64,000 nt of DNA from NCBI GenBank assembly GCA_949297785.1, contig CASFTW010000007.1:1-64000 (forward strand). Reading direction: 5' to 3'. Positions 48,900 to 57,800 of the stretch are shown here, piece by piece. The notes under the pieces were generated by a model. The model was not told the DNA's origin, ran no database searches, and saw only the letters and a program-made list of their open reading frames with translations. Source of the DNA: an uncultured Spirochaetales bacterium. GTDB lineage: Bacteria > Spirochaetota > Spirochaetia > Sphaerochaetales > Sphaerochaetaceae. Both the position numbers and the translations under genes were made by a program. Positions within the stretch are counted from its first letter, which is position 1. Every line of letters begins with the position of its first letter.

Positions 48900-50117
48900 T
48901 CAAAGACGTGCAAGATATGCATCCTCGATTCTCTCGACGAATTCGGCACCTGTCATATCAGTTGTGAAGAATTCCTGTGCAAGCGGAGCAAAGTCCGTGT
49001 CGACAATGTTCATCGGCCAGAGGTTTGTTGTCCATATGAGAGTCTCGCCGCTGCCTGCCGCCTCAGCCACATCAGCGCTGAGCGGATCAAGGCTGTCTGT
49101 CGCGATATTGGACACGGCAGGAACGAAGAGGAACTCATTGAGAATATAATCCATACCTGTCTGCGAGGTATGCAGCCAGTCAAGGAAACGGATGCTTGCC
49201 TGTCTGTCCGCTTCCGATACCTGTGAGTTGACAACCCAGTAGTAAGGAACGGAAACGGAAAGCCTGTCATTGCCGAGCAGAGGCACTCCCACAAGGGCCA
49301 TATCAACATCGCTGTCATAAGAAGAGAACATGCTGTAGCACCAGTTGCCCTGATGGATCATTGCGGTTTTTCCTGTTGCGAAATCTCCGCATTCCCTGTC
49401 GTAGTTGACTTCAAGCGGATTGACTGCCACTTCCTTGATCTTGTCCATGAGAAGTGCGAAAGCCTGGAACTCTTCCTGATCGGCAAGATGTACGTTACCG
49501 GCTTCAAAGTCCGCAAGGAATCCTTCAGGATCATCCATTATCGCAAACGGAGCATTGAGAAGATGTCCGATAAGGAAGTAAGACTCCTGGCTGAGTCCGA
49601 ATGGATTGACACCCTCTGAAGCAAGACGGTCAAGTGCTGCCAGGAAGGTCTCATCATTCTCAAGATCGGCTTCGCTGACCATGTCCGTATTTATGACAAG
49701 ACCGTAGCCTTCAACGCTATACGGGACACCGGAACTCTTTCCGTTAACCATGAGGGCGAGAGAAGAAGAAATATACTGATTAACTTCGCTGTCCTCTATA
49801 GGTGCGATATAAGGAGCGAACATCTCTGCTTCCGAACCTGCCGCAACGGTGAAGATTGTCGGAACCTCATCTCCTGCCAGACGGAGAGAAAGCTGTGCGC
49901 GGTAATCATCTCCTGTTGTTTCCCAGATCTCGACTTCAATGCCTGTCTCAGCTGTGAAATCCTCGGCAGCCCTCTCCAGAGCCTCCGTAATCTCCACTTT
50001 TGACTGGAAGATAATGACTTTCCCCTCAGCATCGGCAGCGCCGGACTCGGCAGCACCCTGTGCAAAGAGAGAGAAAGGAAGGATAAGACACATTAATAAA
50101 ACAACGAATTTCCTCAT
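48900..50117 (-). CDS. sugar ABC transporter substrate-binding protein
   Basis: Periplasmic binding protein, 405 residues, family 1 (MalE-like). The signal peptide (MRKFVVLLMCLILPFSLFAQ) is followed by GAAESGAADAEG; this FAQGAAES-type junction without a lipobox Cys is common in Sphaerochaeta-like proteins. The mature part has IFQSKVEITEALERAAEDFT, TGIEVEIWETTGDDYRAQLS and FATGKTAMIHQGNWCYSMFS. AAGGAGA precedes the ATG. First gene of the LacI-controlled import operon. Confidence 0.95.
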   Translation of the reverse strand: MRKFVVLLMCLILPFSLFAQGAAESGAADAEGKVIIFQSKVEITEALERAAEDFTAETGIEVEIWETTGDDYRAQLSLRLAGDEVPTIFTVAAGSEAEMFAPYIAPIEDSEVNQYISSSLALMVNGKSSGVPYSVEGYGLVINTDMVSEADLENDETFLAALDRLASEGVNPFGLSQESYFLIGHLLNAPFAIMDDPEGFLADFEAGNVHLADQEEFQAFALLMDKIKEVAVNPLEVNYDRECGDFATGKTAMIHQGNWCYSMFSSYDSDVDMALVGVPLLGNDRLSVSVPYYWVVNSQVSEADRQASIRFLDWLHTSQTGMDYILNEFLFVPAVSNIATDSLDPLSADVAEAAGSGETLIWTTNLWPMNIVDTDFAPLAQEFFTTDMTGAEFVERIEDAYLARL

Positions 50118-50137
50118 AGATTTGTCTCCTTTTTGTT

Positions 50138-50155
50138 TTATAAATCGTTTAACAA
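50138..50155. promoter_or_regulatory. candidate LacI-family operator
   Basis: Imperfect palindrome centred on CG (TTATAAATCGTTTAACAA; 12 of 18 positions symmetric), typical in style for LacI-family sites. It covers the predicted start of transcription of the binding-protein gene, where a bound repressor would block it. Confidence 0.5.
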
Positions 50156-50156
50156 A

Positions 50157-50186
50157 ACTCTAGAGGCTTAAAATTCCAGATGTCAA
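50157..50186 (-). promoter_or_regulatory. promoter of the sugar import/GH65 operon
   Basis: Minus-strand TTGACA (50181-50186) and TAGAGT (50157-50162) with an 18-base spacer; the start site would fall near 50150, inside the candidate operator. Confidence 0.6.
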
Positions 50187-50292
50187 GAAAAATCTGAAAT
50201 AATCATGGTTTACCTGAATTTCAAAGAAAATTTACTTTAATTTATATAAATTGTCTGAATATTTTTATGTAAATACAACATTATTTTATAAA

Positions 50293-51264
50293 TCAATCTG
50301 AAAATTTCGCACTCTGCCGTTCCATGATCTTCGCGCTGATACGGAATACGCTCGCATCCATTTCCCCTTCAATGTTTCCCACAAGAGCCTGTGCTGCAAG
50401 ATATCCTCTCTCATAGTCCGGAATATCAATGGTGGTGATGGAATTGTAGGAAGCCACATCATTGTTGTCAAAACCTGTGACCAGGATATCGCGTCCGATG
50501 ACAAGTCCGTTGTCACGGAAAACTTCAATCGCGCCCACCGCCATATTGTCGTTCGCACACACAAGAACCTCCGGGCAAGGATTCGTGAGCATCAGTATCT
50601 GGGCAGCGCGTTTGCCGCTTTCCTCATGCCAGTCCCCCGAAATATATCTGTCACGTGCGAAATTGATGCCGCTGTCCGCAAGAGCATCCTGAAAAGCCTG
50701 ATAACGTTCTTTGTTGTCAGCAGTGTTCTCTATTCCTCCGAGAAACGCAAAACGTCTGTAACCGCGGCCTGCAAGCTTTGAAGTGAGCTCATACATCGGC
50801 TTATAGTTGTTGACGAGGATGCTTTTTATATACGGATGGTCAAGAAGCCTGTCCAGCACTACAACGGGATAGTTCCTGCCGGCCCTGCGGATGAGCACAT
50901 CGCTTTCCAGTTTTCCATCCAGTGCGATGCATCCGCTCGTGATGTGCGGATCCATATATTTCTCACAGAACTTTCCGGTGCATATAAGCAGATCATAGTC
51001 GTGAGCATCCACGTAATCATGAATGCCGTGAATCACATCAAGGTAGAATTTCCTGTCAAAATCACTGAACGTGAAAAGCAATGTGCGGGGATTCTTTGTC
51101 TTGAGGTTTCTTGCATACACGTTCGGATTATATCCATTGTCACGGCATATGGAGAGCACCTTCTCCTTTGTCTCCTGCCCAACATTGGCTCTTCCGTTGA
51201 GAACATTCGATACCGTAGCGGGACTGACTCCCGCAAGATTTGCTATATCCTTGACTGTGATCAT
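50293..51264 (-). CDS. LacI family transcriptional regulator
   Basis: Repressor of 323 residues. The N-terminal helix-turn-helix plus hinge reads MITVKDIANLAGVSPATVSN then VLNGRANVGQETKEKVL; the rest is a sugar-binding core (SGCIALDGKLESDVLIRRAG, VCANDNMAVGAIEVFRDNG, ITTIDIPDYERGYLAAQALV). Start taken at the ATG matching family length; another lies three codons upstream. Adjacent to and probably controlling the sugar import/GH65 operon; the inducer is likely the imported sugar. Confidence 0.94.
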   Translation of the reverse strand: MITVKDIANLAGVSPATVSNVLNGRANVGQETKEKVLSICRDNGYNPNVYARNLKTKNPRTLLFTFSDFDRKFYLDVIHGIHDYVDAHDYDLLICTGKFCEKYMDPHITSGCIALDGKLESDVLIRRAGRNYPVVVLDRLLDHPYIKSILVNNYKPMYELTSKLAGRGYRRFAFLGGIENTADNKERYQAFQDALADSGINFARDRYISGDWHEESGKRAAQILMLTNPCPEVLVCANDNMAVGAIEVFRDNGLVIGRDILVTGFDNNDVASYNSITTIDIPDYERGYLAAQALVGNIEGEMDASVFRISAKIMERQSAKFSD

Positions 51265-51333
51265 ATATATCATTTTACCAGAAAAGGGAAAGATTTAAAG
51301 AAAAAGTGAGAAAAGCCGGGAAGATACAAAAAA

Positions 51334-51398
51334 GGTATCGGAGCGATATAGTAAAGAAGATTTGAACAGTTAGTTAATAAAAATGTTGCTCCGATACC
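51334..51398 (-). terminator. long-loop stem and T-run downstream of butyrate kinase
   Basis: Perfect 11-bp inverted repeat (GGTATCGGAGC / GCTCCGATACC) enclosing 43 bases, followed on the minus strand by TTTTTTG. It most likely terminates the butyrate kinase transcript before lacI. The loop is unusually long for an intrinsic terminator, so a small structured RNA or tiny mobile remnant is an alternative. Confidence 0.55.
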
Positions 51399-51472
51399 TG
51401 TACAGTATTATTACTGAAATTCTGAAAAACTTTCAAGGCATTTGTCAAAAACGCATGAACTTTGTCAAGCGG

Positions 51473-52567
51473 TCAGTCCCAGTCAAAACCGCTGAATACC
51501 GGCTTTCCGGTATACACTGATGCCTCAGCTTCTCCTCTCATCACCTTCAGCACCTCACCGCCGAGCTCTTCCTGTTCTACTTCCCCTTTATAAACAGAAA
51601 CAGGGGCAATCCAGGAACAGCGGCGCTGTATGCCTTCCACTATATCATCAAAGCGTACAAGCCCGCCTGTGAGAAGTATGGCATCAACCTTGCCTTCCAG
51701 AACACAGGCCATTGCACCTATTGCCTTGCATATCTGGTAGATCATCGTCTCCCACACAAGAGATGCATGCTCATCTCCTTCTTCCTTCATTCGGTGCACT
51801 GTATCCGAATTGGAAGTTCCGAAATGACTTACAAAACCGCCTGAACGTGAACACATCGCCTCAAGCTCGGCAGGCGTATGGCTTTCAAGATACTTTGCTG
51901 TTTCCATCACAGGAACTGAGCCGAGCCGTGTAGGAGTGAAAGGACCATCCCCTCCGGCGCCTTCCGTGCCGTCAATCATCCTTCCGTTCTTATGTGCCGC
52001 CACCGTGATGCCTCCGTCTATATGACAGACAATGAAAGAACACTCTTCATACTTTCTGCCCAGAGAAGATGCATGAAGTCTTGCAATTCCCTTCTGATTC
52101 AGCACATGGGACTGTGCACGTCTGTACACACCTTTAAGCCCTGTGATTCTTGCAAGGGGCGTGAACTCATCCACATTGGTCGGATTCAGAGTATATGCAG
52201 GTTTTGAATATTCCCTTGAGAATTCATAAGCCATCATCACACCGAGCTTGGCGGGATGATCAGAACCGCCTTTGTCATCACGTGTGTCTTCGAAAAGCCG
52301 CCTGTCTATCTTCATGACACCTTCTTTCTGCGAATATGCACACCCGCCGCGCCCGGCAAAAGCATCGATAGTGGAAATATCCACAGAATGCTTTTCAAGA
52401 AGATCCAGCACGACCTTCTTTCTGAAAGGAAGCTGATCGTTTGTCGTTTTATATTTCAGCAATTCAGGTGCATCATGGAAAACACTTTCCGTGAAAACTT
52501 CTTTATCATCATCAAACACACTGACTTTTGTTGAAGTCGATCCGGGGTTTATCACAAGAATTCTCAT
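51473..52567 (-). CDS. buk: butyrate kinase
   Basis: Acetate/butyrate kinase family, 364 residues, interconverting butyryl phosphate and butyrate with ATP. MRILVINPGSTSTKVSVFDD is the ASKHA phosphate loop; FAGRGGCAYSQKEGVMKIDR, DHPAKLGVMMAYEFS and CHIDGGITVAAHKNGRMIDG are butyrate-kinase-like, and shorter than acetate kinases (about 400). The usual partner ptb is not adjacent, so branched-chain or other acyl phosphates are possible substrates. Monocistronic by layout. Confidence 0.92.
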   Translation of the reverse strand: MRILVINPGSTSTKVSVFDDDKEVFTESVFHDAPELLKYKTTNDQLPFRKKVVLDLLEKHSVDISTIDAFAGRGGCAYSQKEGVMKIDRRLFEDTRDDKGGSDHPAKLGVMMAYEFSREYSKPAYTLNPTNVDEFTPLARITGLKGVYRRAQSHVLNQKGIARLHASSLGRKYEECSFIVCHIDGGITVAAHKNGRMIDGTEGAGGDGPFTPTRLGSVPVMETAKYLESHTPAELEAMCSRSGGFVSHFGTSNSDTVHRMKEEGDEHASLVWETMIYQICKAIGAMACVLEGKVDAILLTGGLVRFDDIVEGIQRRCSWIAPVSVYKGEVEQEELGGEVLKVMRGEAEASVYTGKPVFSGFDWD

Positions 52568-52685
52568 ATCCCAGATTCTACACTTTTCGCATGCAGAAAG
52601 TCATCAGAGCATTCCGGCACAAATCAGGGGGCAAATTCGTATATAGCTGTGAATGCATTAATTCACGGGAGACAGAAAACACTGA

Positions 52686-52811
52686 ATGGGATTTTCCTCA
52701 ATGTCTGCAATTGCCCGTATCGGAAAGGGAGAGAACTCGCCGTCCACCGCCACAGTCACGAAACTTCTCTCAGCCCTTGGCAAAAGACTGCACATCGGCG
52801 ATATGATATGA
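52686..52811 (+). pseudogene. remnant of an XRE-type (HigA-like) antitoxin
   Basis: A 41-codon plus-strand frame, MGFSSMSAIARIGKGENSPS followed by TATVTKLLSALGKRLHI, matches the second half of an XRE helix-turn-helix antitoxin (usual form SAIARIExGxxxPSxxTLxKIAxALGKxL). The first helices are missing, and the upstream bases (52590-52680) contain fragments in two frames (AFRHKSGGKF; NALIHGRQKT) that faintly recall the end of a HigB/DUF891-type toxin. Judged a decayed toxin-antitoxin pair; nothing else is seen in this 278-base gap. Confidence 0.6.
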
Positions 52812-52845
52812 ATGGAGGAATCCGGAAAAACAGCTTGTCAGATAA

Positions 52846-53943
52846 TCATCTGCCGCTTCTCTCATAATGCTTTGTGATATACGCCTTCTTCACACTGTCA
52901 ATCACGGAGAGACGGAGATTCTTCTCTTCTTCAGGCGAAAGGCTCAGAGATGCGATATGAGAAGAAAGCCGTCTGATGCTCTCAATGGCGACTTCCTCGG
53001 CCCTTTCTTCAAGCGTGTCTCTTTCCTGAGATCTTTCCTGCCAGCATATATATCCGGCATGTGCTTTCACAGCCTCGGTCTTTACAAGAGAAACCACACT
53101 CGCCTTCTCTTTCTCCTCAACACCCAGATCACTGATGCGGACGACATTCTGACAGGGCGGAAGATCATAAGGAAAAGCAAGATCGTACATCTTCTTCAGG
53201 GCAATCCTCTCACATTCAGCCTCAGTGAACGTATAGTAAAGACCGGATGATGCGGAAATGACGGCATCTGCCCATTCAGCTTCCTTCATCCTCTCATCAT
53301 ATGATACGGCTGACGTTCCGGGCAGGATGAGGAAAGTCTTGCTTTCATCACGCAGTGCGATATGTATGACATGTCCGTCTTCAAGAAGCCGCCCGGCAAC
53401 AATCCTGGCGCTTTCCCCGCTTCCGGTTATGAGAATATTCCTGTCATTGCTCACTCTGGCAGCAACAGCTTCCGCAATACTTTTGTCAAAGACTCTTATG
53501 CGGTATTTTGAATGCATCTCTTTTCCAAACGCCACGGCGGCATTGCAAAGCTTGTTCAATGACGGGCAGGAAGAGCCTGCAAGACGTGCGGCCTCTGCTG
53601 CAAGAGTGATCTGTCCCTGCACGGTATCTTCCCCGAAAAGCGGAGAAATGATTCCCGCTGCCAGATGGAAAAGATGAAGCTCCGCCTCTTCTCCTTCAAT
53701 ATGATAACGGCACTTTGTCACTGCCGCGGGGTTGAGCGACAAAGCTCTCTCAAGAGTTTCAGAGGGTGCTTTCTTAATCCCTATTATTTCAGCCCTGTCA
53801 CATGTGACAATGAGTACAAACGGAAAGCGCAGGACTTTCATCAGCTTCCTGGAGGCTGAATACAGCAGGTCCTCACCTCTGTTCTGGAGATGGGAAAACT
53901 GTGTTATGTCACGTGTGAAATCAAGTCCTGAAATATATATCAA
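52846..53943 (-). CDS. divergent glutamyl-tRNA reductase (HemA-like) protein
   Basis: Protein of 365 residues related to glutamyl-tRNA reductase, the first enzyme of tetrapyrrole synthesis from Glu-tRNA. Catalytic-Cys motif is present but altered (IVTCDRAEI for the usual TCNRTE); HLAAGIISPLFGEDTVQGQI matches the conserved LxxVxxGLDSxxxGExQIxGQ region; an NADPH-binding segment follows (NILITGSGESARIVAGRLLE). The TTG start MIYISGLDFTRDITQFS is chosen because AAGGA lies eight bases before it. No other heme, siroheme or cobalamin genes are nearby, so its true role is uncertain. Confidence 0.75.
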   Translation of the reverse strand: MIYISGLDFTRDITQFSHLQNRGEDLLYSASRKLMKVLRFPFVLIVTCDRAEIIGIKKAPSETLERALSLNPAAVTKCRYHIEGEEAELHLFHLAAGIISPLFGEDTVQGQITLAAEAARLAGSSCPSLNKLCNAAVAFGKEMHSKYRIRVFDKSIAEAVAARVSNDRNILITGSGESARIVAGRLLEDGHVIHIALRDESKTFLILPGTSAVSYDERMKEAEWADAVISASSGLYYTFTEAECERIALKKMYDLAFPYDLPPCQNVVRISDLGVEEKEKASVVSLVKTEAVKAHAGYICWQERSQERDTLEERAEEVAIESIRRLSSHIASLSLSPEEEKNLRLSVIDSVKKAYITKHYERSGR

Positions 53944-53985
53944 AACAGCATTCCTTATTTTTAAAAGCAAGAACCGGAGAATCTG

Positions 53986-54471
53986 CTATTCAAGAACCGA
54001 TGGGATTTCAACACCCAGTTCATCTGCAATAGCAGATGCAACAATCTGGTGATCCTCCTCTCCCTTCAATCCTGATACCGTGATGCTTCCTATGCAGAGT
54101 CCGCTTTCAAGCAGGATGGGAAATGAACCGCCCGAAAGACCGTATTCACTGCTGTTCATTCCACAAGACTCAAGCGTCTGTCCTTTTTTCTCAAGATTGC
54201 GTGCCGCATGCAGAGAGCTCATCCAGTAGCGTTCACATAAAGCGGCTTTCCTCTTTGCCCACTCTTCATTGTTGCAGCTTGCACCTTCAAGGCATTGTGC
54301 AAACACGACAGTCTTATTTACAACCGCACGGATATAACATGGAGCCTTCATGCTCTTCAGCCTTTCAACCGCTCTGCAGCACACACGTGAGATTGTATCA
54401 AGATCGATACTCCTGAATCTCAAAACTCTCTCCTGCTCCTCAATGACTGCATCCAGTTTTTCACCACTCAT
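53986..54471 (-). CDS. UPF0303/heme-degrading-domain-like protein
   Basis: Protein of 161 residues in the UPF0303 family (GlcG/HbpS-like fold). RFRSIDLDTISRVCCRAVER at the start, ARNLEKKGQTLESCGMNSSE, and the signature YGLSGGSFPILLESGLCIGS followed by ITVSGLKGEEDHQIV. The ATG with GGAGG nine bases upstream is chosen over an earlier GTG. Biochemical function is not established. It directly precedes the HemA-like gene (about 40 bases), hinting at a shared tetrapyrrole theme. Confidence 0.8.
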   Translation of the reverse strand: MSGEKLDAVIEEQERVLRFRSIDLDTISRVCCRAVERLKSMKAPCYIRAVVNKTVVFAQCLEGASCNNEEWAKRKAALCERYWMSSLHAARNLEKKGQTLESCGMNSSEYGLSGGSFPILLESGLCIGSITVSGLKGEEDHQIVASAIADELGVEIPSVLE

Positions 54472-54667
54472 ATTCACGAGCCTCCTTCAAGTCAGGACTG
54501 CTGGTTATTCTAACACAATATGCACAGATGATGAAAAGGGAGTGCAGGGGAGAAGAATTTTGGAAAAAACAGAATACAGGACACCCCTGCCTCTGAATCT
54601 TGGCACCGATGTCGGCAAACTCATCAAGATCATGCAAAGCAAATGTCCGGTAAGGGAGAGATGAACA

Positions 54668-56611
54668 TCATTGTTTTTCCGCAGCAAAGCTATACCCAGA
54701 AGCTTCAATAAAGTCATCATACACCCGCTGGGTGGAAGCCAGCTTCTGCTTTATATGTTCGGCAAGAGCTTTATCCGTGCAGTAGATATAACAACCTTTC
54801 ATTGCCCGGGAAAGAAGTGTCTTATATGTATCCCGTATTATCTTATCTTTCTTTTTCTCCGCCTCACGGCCTTTTTCCTTCATCCCCTTCACAGATGCAT
54901 CGGTTCCAGCTCTTTTCGAAGGATCTGTTATCACATGACCGTTTTCATAACGCAGGTCATTTCCGATAATGACTCCAACATATGAGAATTCGAGTCCCTG
55001 CGACGTATGAATGCAGCCAATCTGATCGACTGTATCATCATCGATTGCCCAGGTAGATGTATCATTGAAATTCCAGTATGCACGGAAATTCTGATCTTCT
55101 ACTACTATATCAGGGCCTGAATTATGGTCTTTCCGGGATATCCAGTTCCAGCAGTACCCCGCAAGCATTCTTGCCTTATTGTCAACAAGATTCTTTCTTT
55201 TGATATCCGCAAACATTCTGTTCAAATCATCATAAACCACCACATCATAGTCTGTCTTTTTGAAAACATAAGATCTCTCTTGCGATATTTCGAGGATATC
55301 ATCAAGGAAGTCGAGATATCCATCAGATCCATTACACCGGAACTGGGATTCAAGCTGACTGATATATATTTTCGCTCCTGCAGACCGGGCAAAGTGTTTT
55401 ATTCCATCTATGGTCCCGATATCTTTTGCCGTGACTATCTGGTTTTCATCAATGAAGAATACGGAAATCCTTGCTGCATTGATAATCTCCTTTATCTGAT
55501 TTTCACCTTTTGCAAACATCCCGGACTTCTCATTAAGTCTGTGCGCTTCATCCACTATAAGGACATCAAACGCATTAGCGGAAGTGGTAACAAAGCTTCC
55601 AGAACTCATAAAAAGGCTGTTGATATAGGCTTTTTTGAAATTCTCCCGGGCTAATTTTGCCTTATACACATTTCTCGGTGCGCTGTTCTTTGTCACATAT
55701 GCTCCTGTCTTTGAATCTTTTATGACAGAAGCAAGCAGATTGACGGCAAGCACACTTTTACCGGTGCCGGGTCCTCCTTTTATGATAAAAACCTTCTTGC
55801 TCCCATCTTCATTCCGAAGATGCCTGACTTCAGACATTATGAACTCGAAAACACTCTTCTGGGAATCAATGAGTACAAATTCATTGTGTTCATTTTCTTT
55901 ATCAAGCATTCTGCCAAGCACATCCTGAAGAGATTTTGAAGGCCGCAGCCTGCCATAATCAATGCGATATACGATATCCTTATCATCAGCATCACATACT
56001 TTTGAAAGAATGAATTTTCTCAGTTCCAGCGTCTCATGGGAAGTGAATACAGGTGCTTTGTCTATTTCCTTGTACACCATATTATCAACAACGGGATCAT
56101 CACGCCAGGGAACATAATTATGCATGAATGAGCATGGATAAAGAAGAATTCCATCTTTCTGCACACATTCATTGTATTCCTGCAACGTTACAGCATATGA
56201 CCATGCCTGGTATGACGGGTGAGGTACATTTCTCTCCCCGCCATTTATAACTGTACGCACAAAATCTTTGTCAGGAAGCGGCACTACGGAAGACCACTGT
56301 TTAAGCTCAACAATCACAACATTCTCCTGTCCGCTTTTATCTTTACCTGCAATCAGGAAATCTATTCTGCAACTTTGGAATGGAAGCCGGTACTCGATGC
56401 AGACACTGGCATCATCCGCGATCTCATCTGTATCCACAACAAAAGCCATATGTCTCAGAGAATTCTGCCATGCATGATATTCTGCAGGATTCACCTTCCC
56501 TATCCTTTTCTCAAATTCCGTCTTCACCAGATCAGCTATATTACAACCACATCCATATGGAGACATCGCACTTTCAATGAATGCTTTCTTTGTGGATTTA
56601 TAAATAATCAT
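54668..56611 (-). CDS. PD-(D/E)XK nuclease fused to DUF2075 helicase
   Basis: Protein of 647 residues with two parts. The N-terminal ~200 residues have a nuclease-like core: RIDFLIAG (Asp84) and VVIVELKQW (Glu102, Lys104), the D...ExK pattern. From about 250 on is a DUF2075 superfamily 1-type helicase: Walker A GGPGTGKS at 279-286, Walker B VLIVDEAH (Asp354), IDENQIV, SQFRCNGSDGYLDFL, IHTSQGLEFSYVGVIIG. This combination is typical of bacterial defence or repair proteins. It diverges from the HNH gene with a 115-base gap. Confidence 0.87.
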   Translation of the reverse strand: MIIYKSTKKAFIESAMSPYGCGCNIADLVKTEFEKRIGKVNPAEYHAWQNSLRHMAFVVDTDEIADDASVCIEYRLPFQSCRIDFLIAGKDKSGQENVVIVELKQWSSVVPLPDKDFVRTVINGGERNVPHPSYQAWSYAVTLQEYNECVQKDGILLYPCSFMHNYVPWRDDPVVDNMVYKEIDKAPVFTSHETLELRKFILSKVCDADDKDIVYRIDYGRLRPSKSLQDVLGRMLDKENEHNEFVLIDSQKSVFEFIMSEVRHLRNEDGSKKVFIIKGGPGTGKSVLAVNLLASVIKDSKTGAYVTKNSAPRNVYKAKLARENFKKAYINSLFMSSGSFVTTSANAFDVLIVDEAHRLNEKSGMFAKGENQIKEIINAARISVFFIDENQIVTAKDIGTIDGIKHFARSAGAKIYISQLESQFRCNGSDGYLDFLDDILEISQERSYVFKKTDYDVVVYDDLNRMFADIKRKNLVDNKARMLAGYCWNWISRKDHNSGPDIVVEDQNFRAYWNFNDTSTWAIDDDTVDQIGCIHTSQGLEFSYVGVIIGNDLRYENGHVITDPSKRAGTDASVKGMKEKGREAEKKKDKIIRDTYKTLLSRAMKGCYIYCTDKALAEHIKQKLASTQRVYDDFIEASGYSFAAEKQ

Positions 56612-56726
56612 CTCATTCCCCTTTTGTTAAAATATTAGCACAGCCAGGTGTCTTTTCACAGTAAAGTAACGGATATGGCAATTATAATTCCTGGACCTCA
56701 GGATAAGATGATGCTATCCTGGATCC

Positions 56727-57677
56727 ATGAACGGAATGGCAGAAAAACAGAACGGTGATTCATTCAAACTGAAAAACACTCTTAAAACAGGCAGGCAATA
56801 CAGTACTGACGATATCGCCAGAATACTTCAGAAGCATCCGAATGCGCTCTCCCAGACAGGAGTGTTCCACGGAGCCGGTTCTGACTGTTTCGTCATTTTT
56901 GTCACACTTAATAAGGAAAAAGACAAAACCCCTTATCAGGACCATTTCTTTGAACCATCATCTCTGCTATTCTGGGAAGGTCAGACAAAAATGAGAATAG
57001 CGGAAGATTCTTTCGATAAAGGATATGACTGCCATGCTTTCGTAAGAGAATTTTCCAGAATGCCATACACCTATTACGGAAGAGCCGTTCCCATACGGCA
57101 GCACAGAAACAATCCGGGCACCCCGTCCCAGTTTGTTCTATATCTTCCGGACTATGATGATTACAAGCGTGTTTCGCTGGGTGTCAGTGTAAGTACAACT
57201 GAAGAATACTTTGCGATGACAACCGAAAAACAGACAATCCGGACAGTGAGGACAAAACAGGCCGATTACAGGAAAAATGTAATTGCACTCTGGCATGGAC
57301 AGTGTGCGGTGACCGGAGTTGATGAGACATCCTGGCTGATTGCAAGTCACATAAAACCATGGAGGGAATCCACCAGCCAGGAAAGGACAGACCCGAAGAA
57401 CTCTCTGCTTCTCTCACCGAATTATGACAAATTATTCGACAGAGGCGTAATATCATTTAATCCGTCAAACGGAAAGATAATCCTTCCAGAAAGCATGAGC
57501 CATACATTCTGGAGGAACCTCGACCGCCTTGGCATTGATGATGAGAAAACACTTGCATTCATACCTGACGGCACAGAGAAATATCTTGAATATCATAAAG
57601 AATTGGTGTTCGGATTCACGCCATCAGCAGATTTCGATGCTGACGAGCTGGTGGCAAAAATGCTGCAGAGTGTTTAA
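56727..57677 (+). CDS. HNH endonuclease (HNH_2 type) with DUF3427-like N-terminus
   Basis: Protein of 316 residues. The C-terminal HNH_2 domain has CAVTGVDETSWLIASHIKPW (His208), DPKNSLLLSPNYDKLFDRGV (Asn225) and ISFNPSNGKI. The N-terminal part (RQYSTDDIARIL, FFEPSSLLFWEGQTKM, YYGRAVPIRQHRNNPGTPSQ, FVLYLPD) resembles the DUF3427 region found with helicases. Likely a restriction-type nuclease. The ribosome-binding site is weak and an ATG three codons later is also possible. Divergent from the nuclease-helicase gene. Confidence 0.87.
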   Translation: MNGMAEKQNGDSFKLKNTLKTGRQYSTDDIARILQKHPNALSQTGVFHGAGSDCFVIFVTLNKEKDKTPYQDHFFEPSSLLFWEGQTKMRIAEDSFDKGYDCHAFVREFSRMPYTYYGRAVPIRQHRNNPGTPSQFVLYLPDYDDYKRVSLGVSVSTTEEYFAMTTEKQTIRTVRTKQADYRKNVIALWHGQCAVTGVDETSWLIASHIKPWRESTSQERTDPKNSLLLSPNYDKLFDRGVISFNPSNGKIILPESMSHTFWRNLDRLGIDDEKTLAFIPDGTEKYLEYHKELVFGFTPSADFDADELVAKMLQSV

Positions 57678-57800
57678 CTGCAGTCCTCCCTGCACTCTCC
57701 ATTACAGCAGCCTGGACCCAATAGCGTAACAGCAAGTGGGCTACACCGGGGCTTCCCATCTGCTCACACAGTCCCACAATTTTCATGCTATCATCACAAT

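Noticed and set aside
54350-54664. Plus-strand frame opposite and beyond the UPF0303 gene
   Set aside because: Mostly antisense to a conserved gene; the tail in the 196-base gap before the helicase gene has no recognisable domain.
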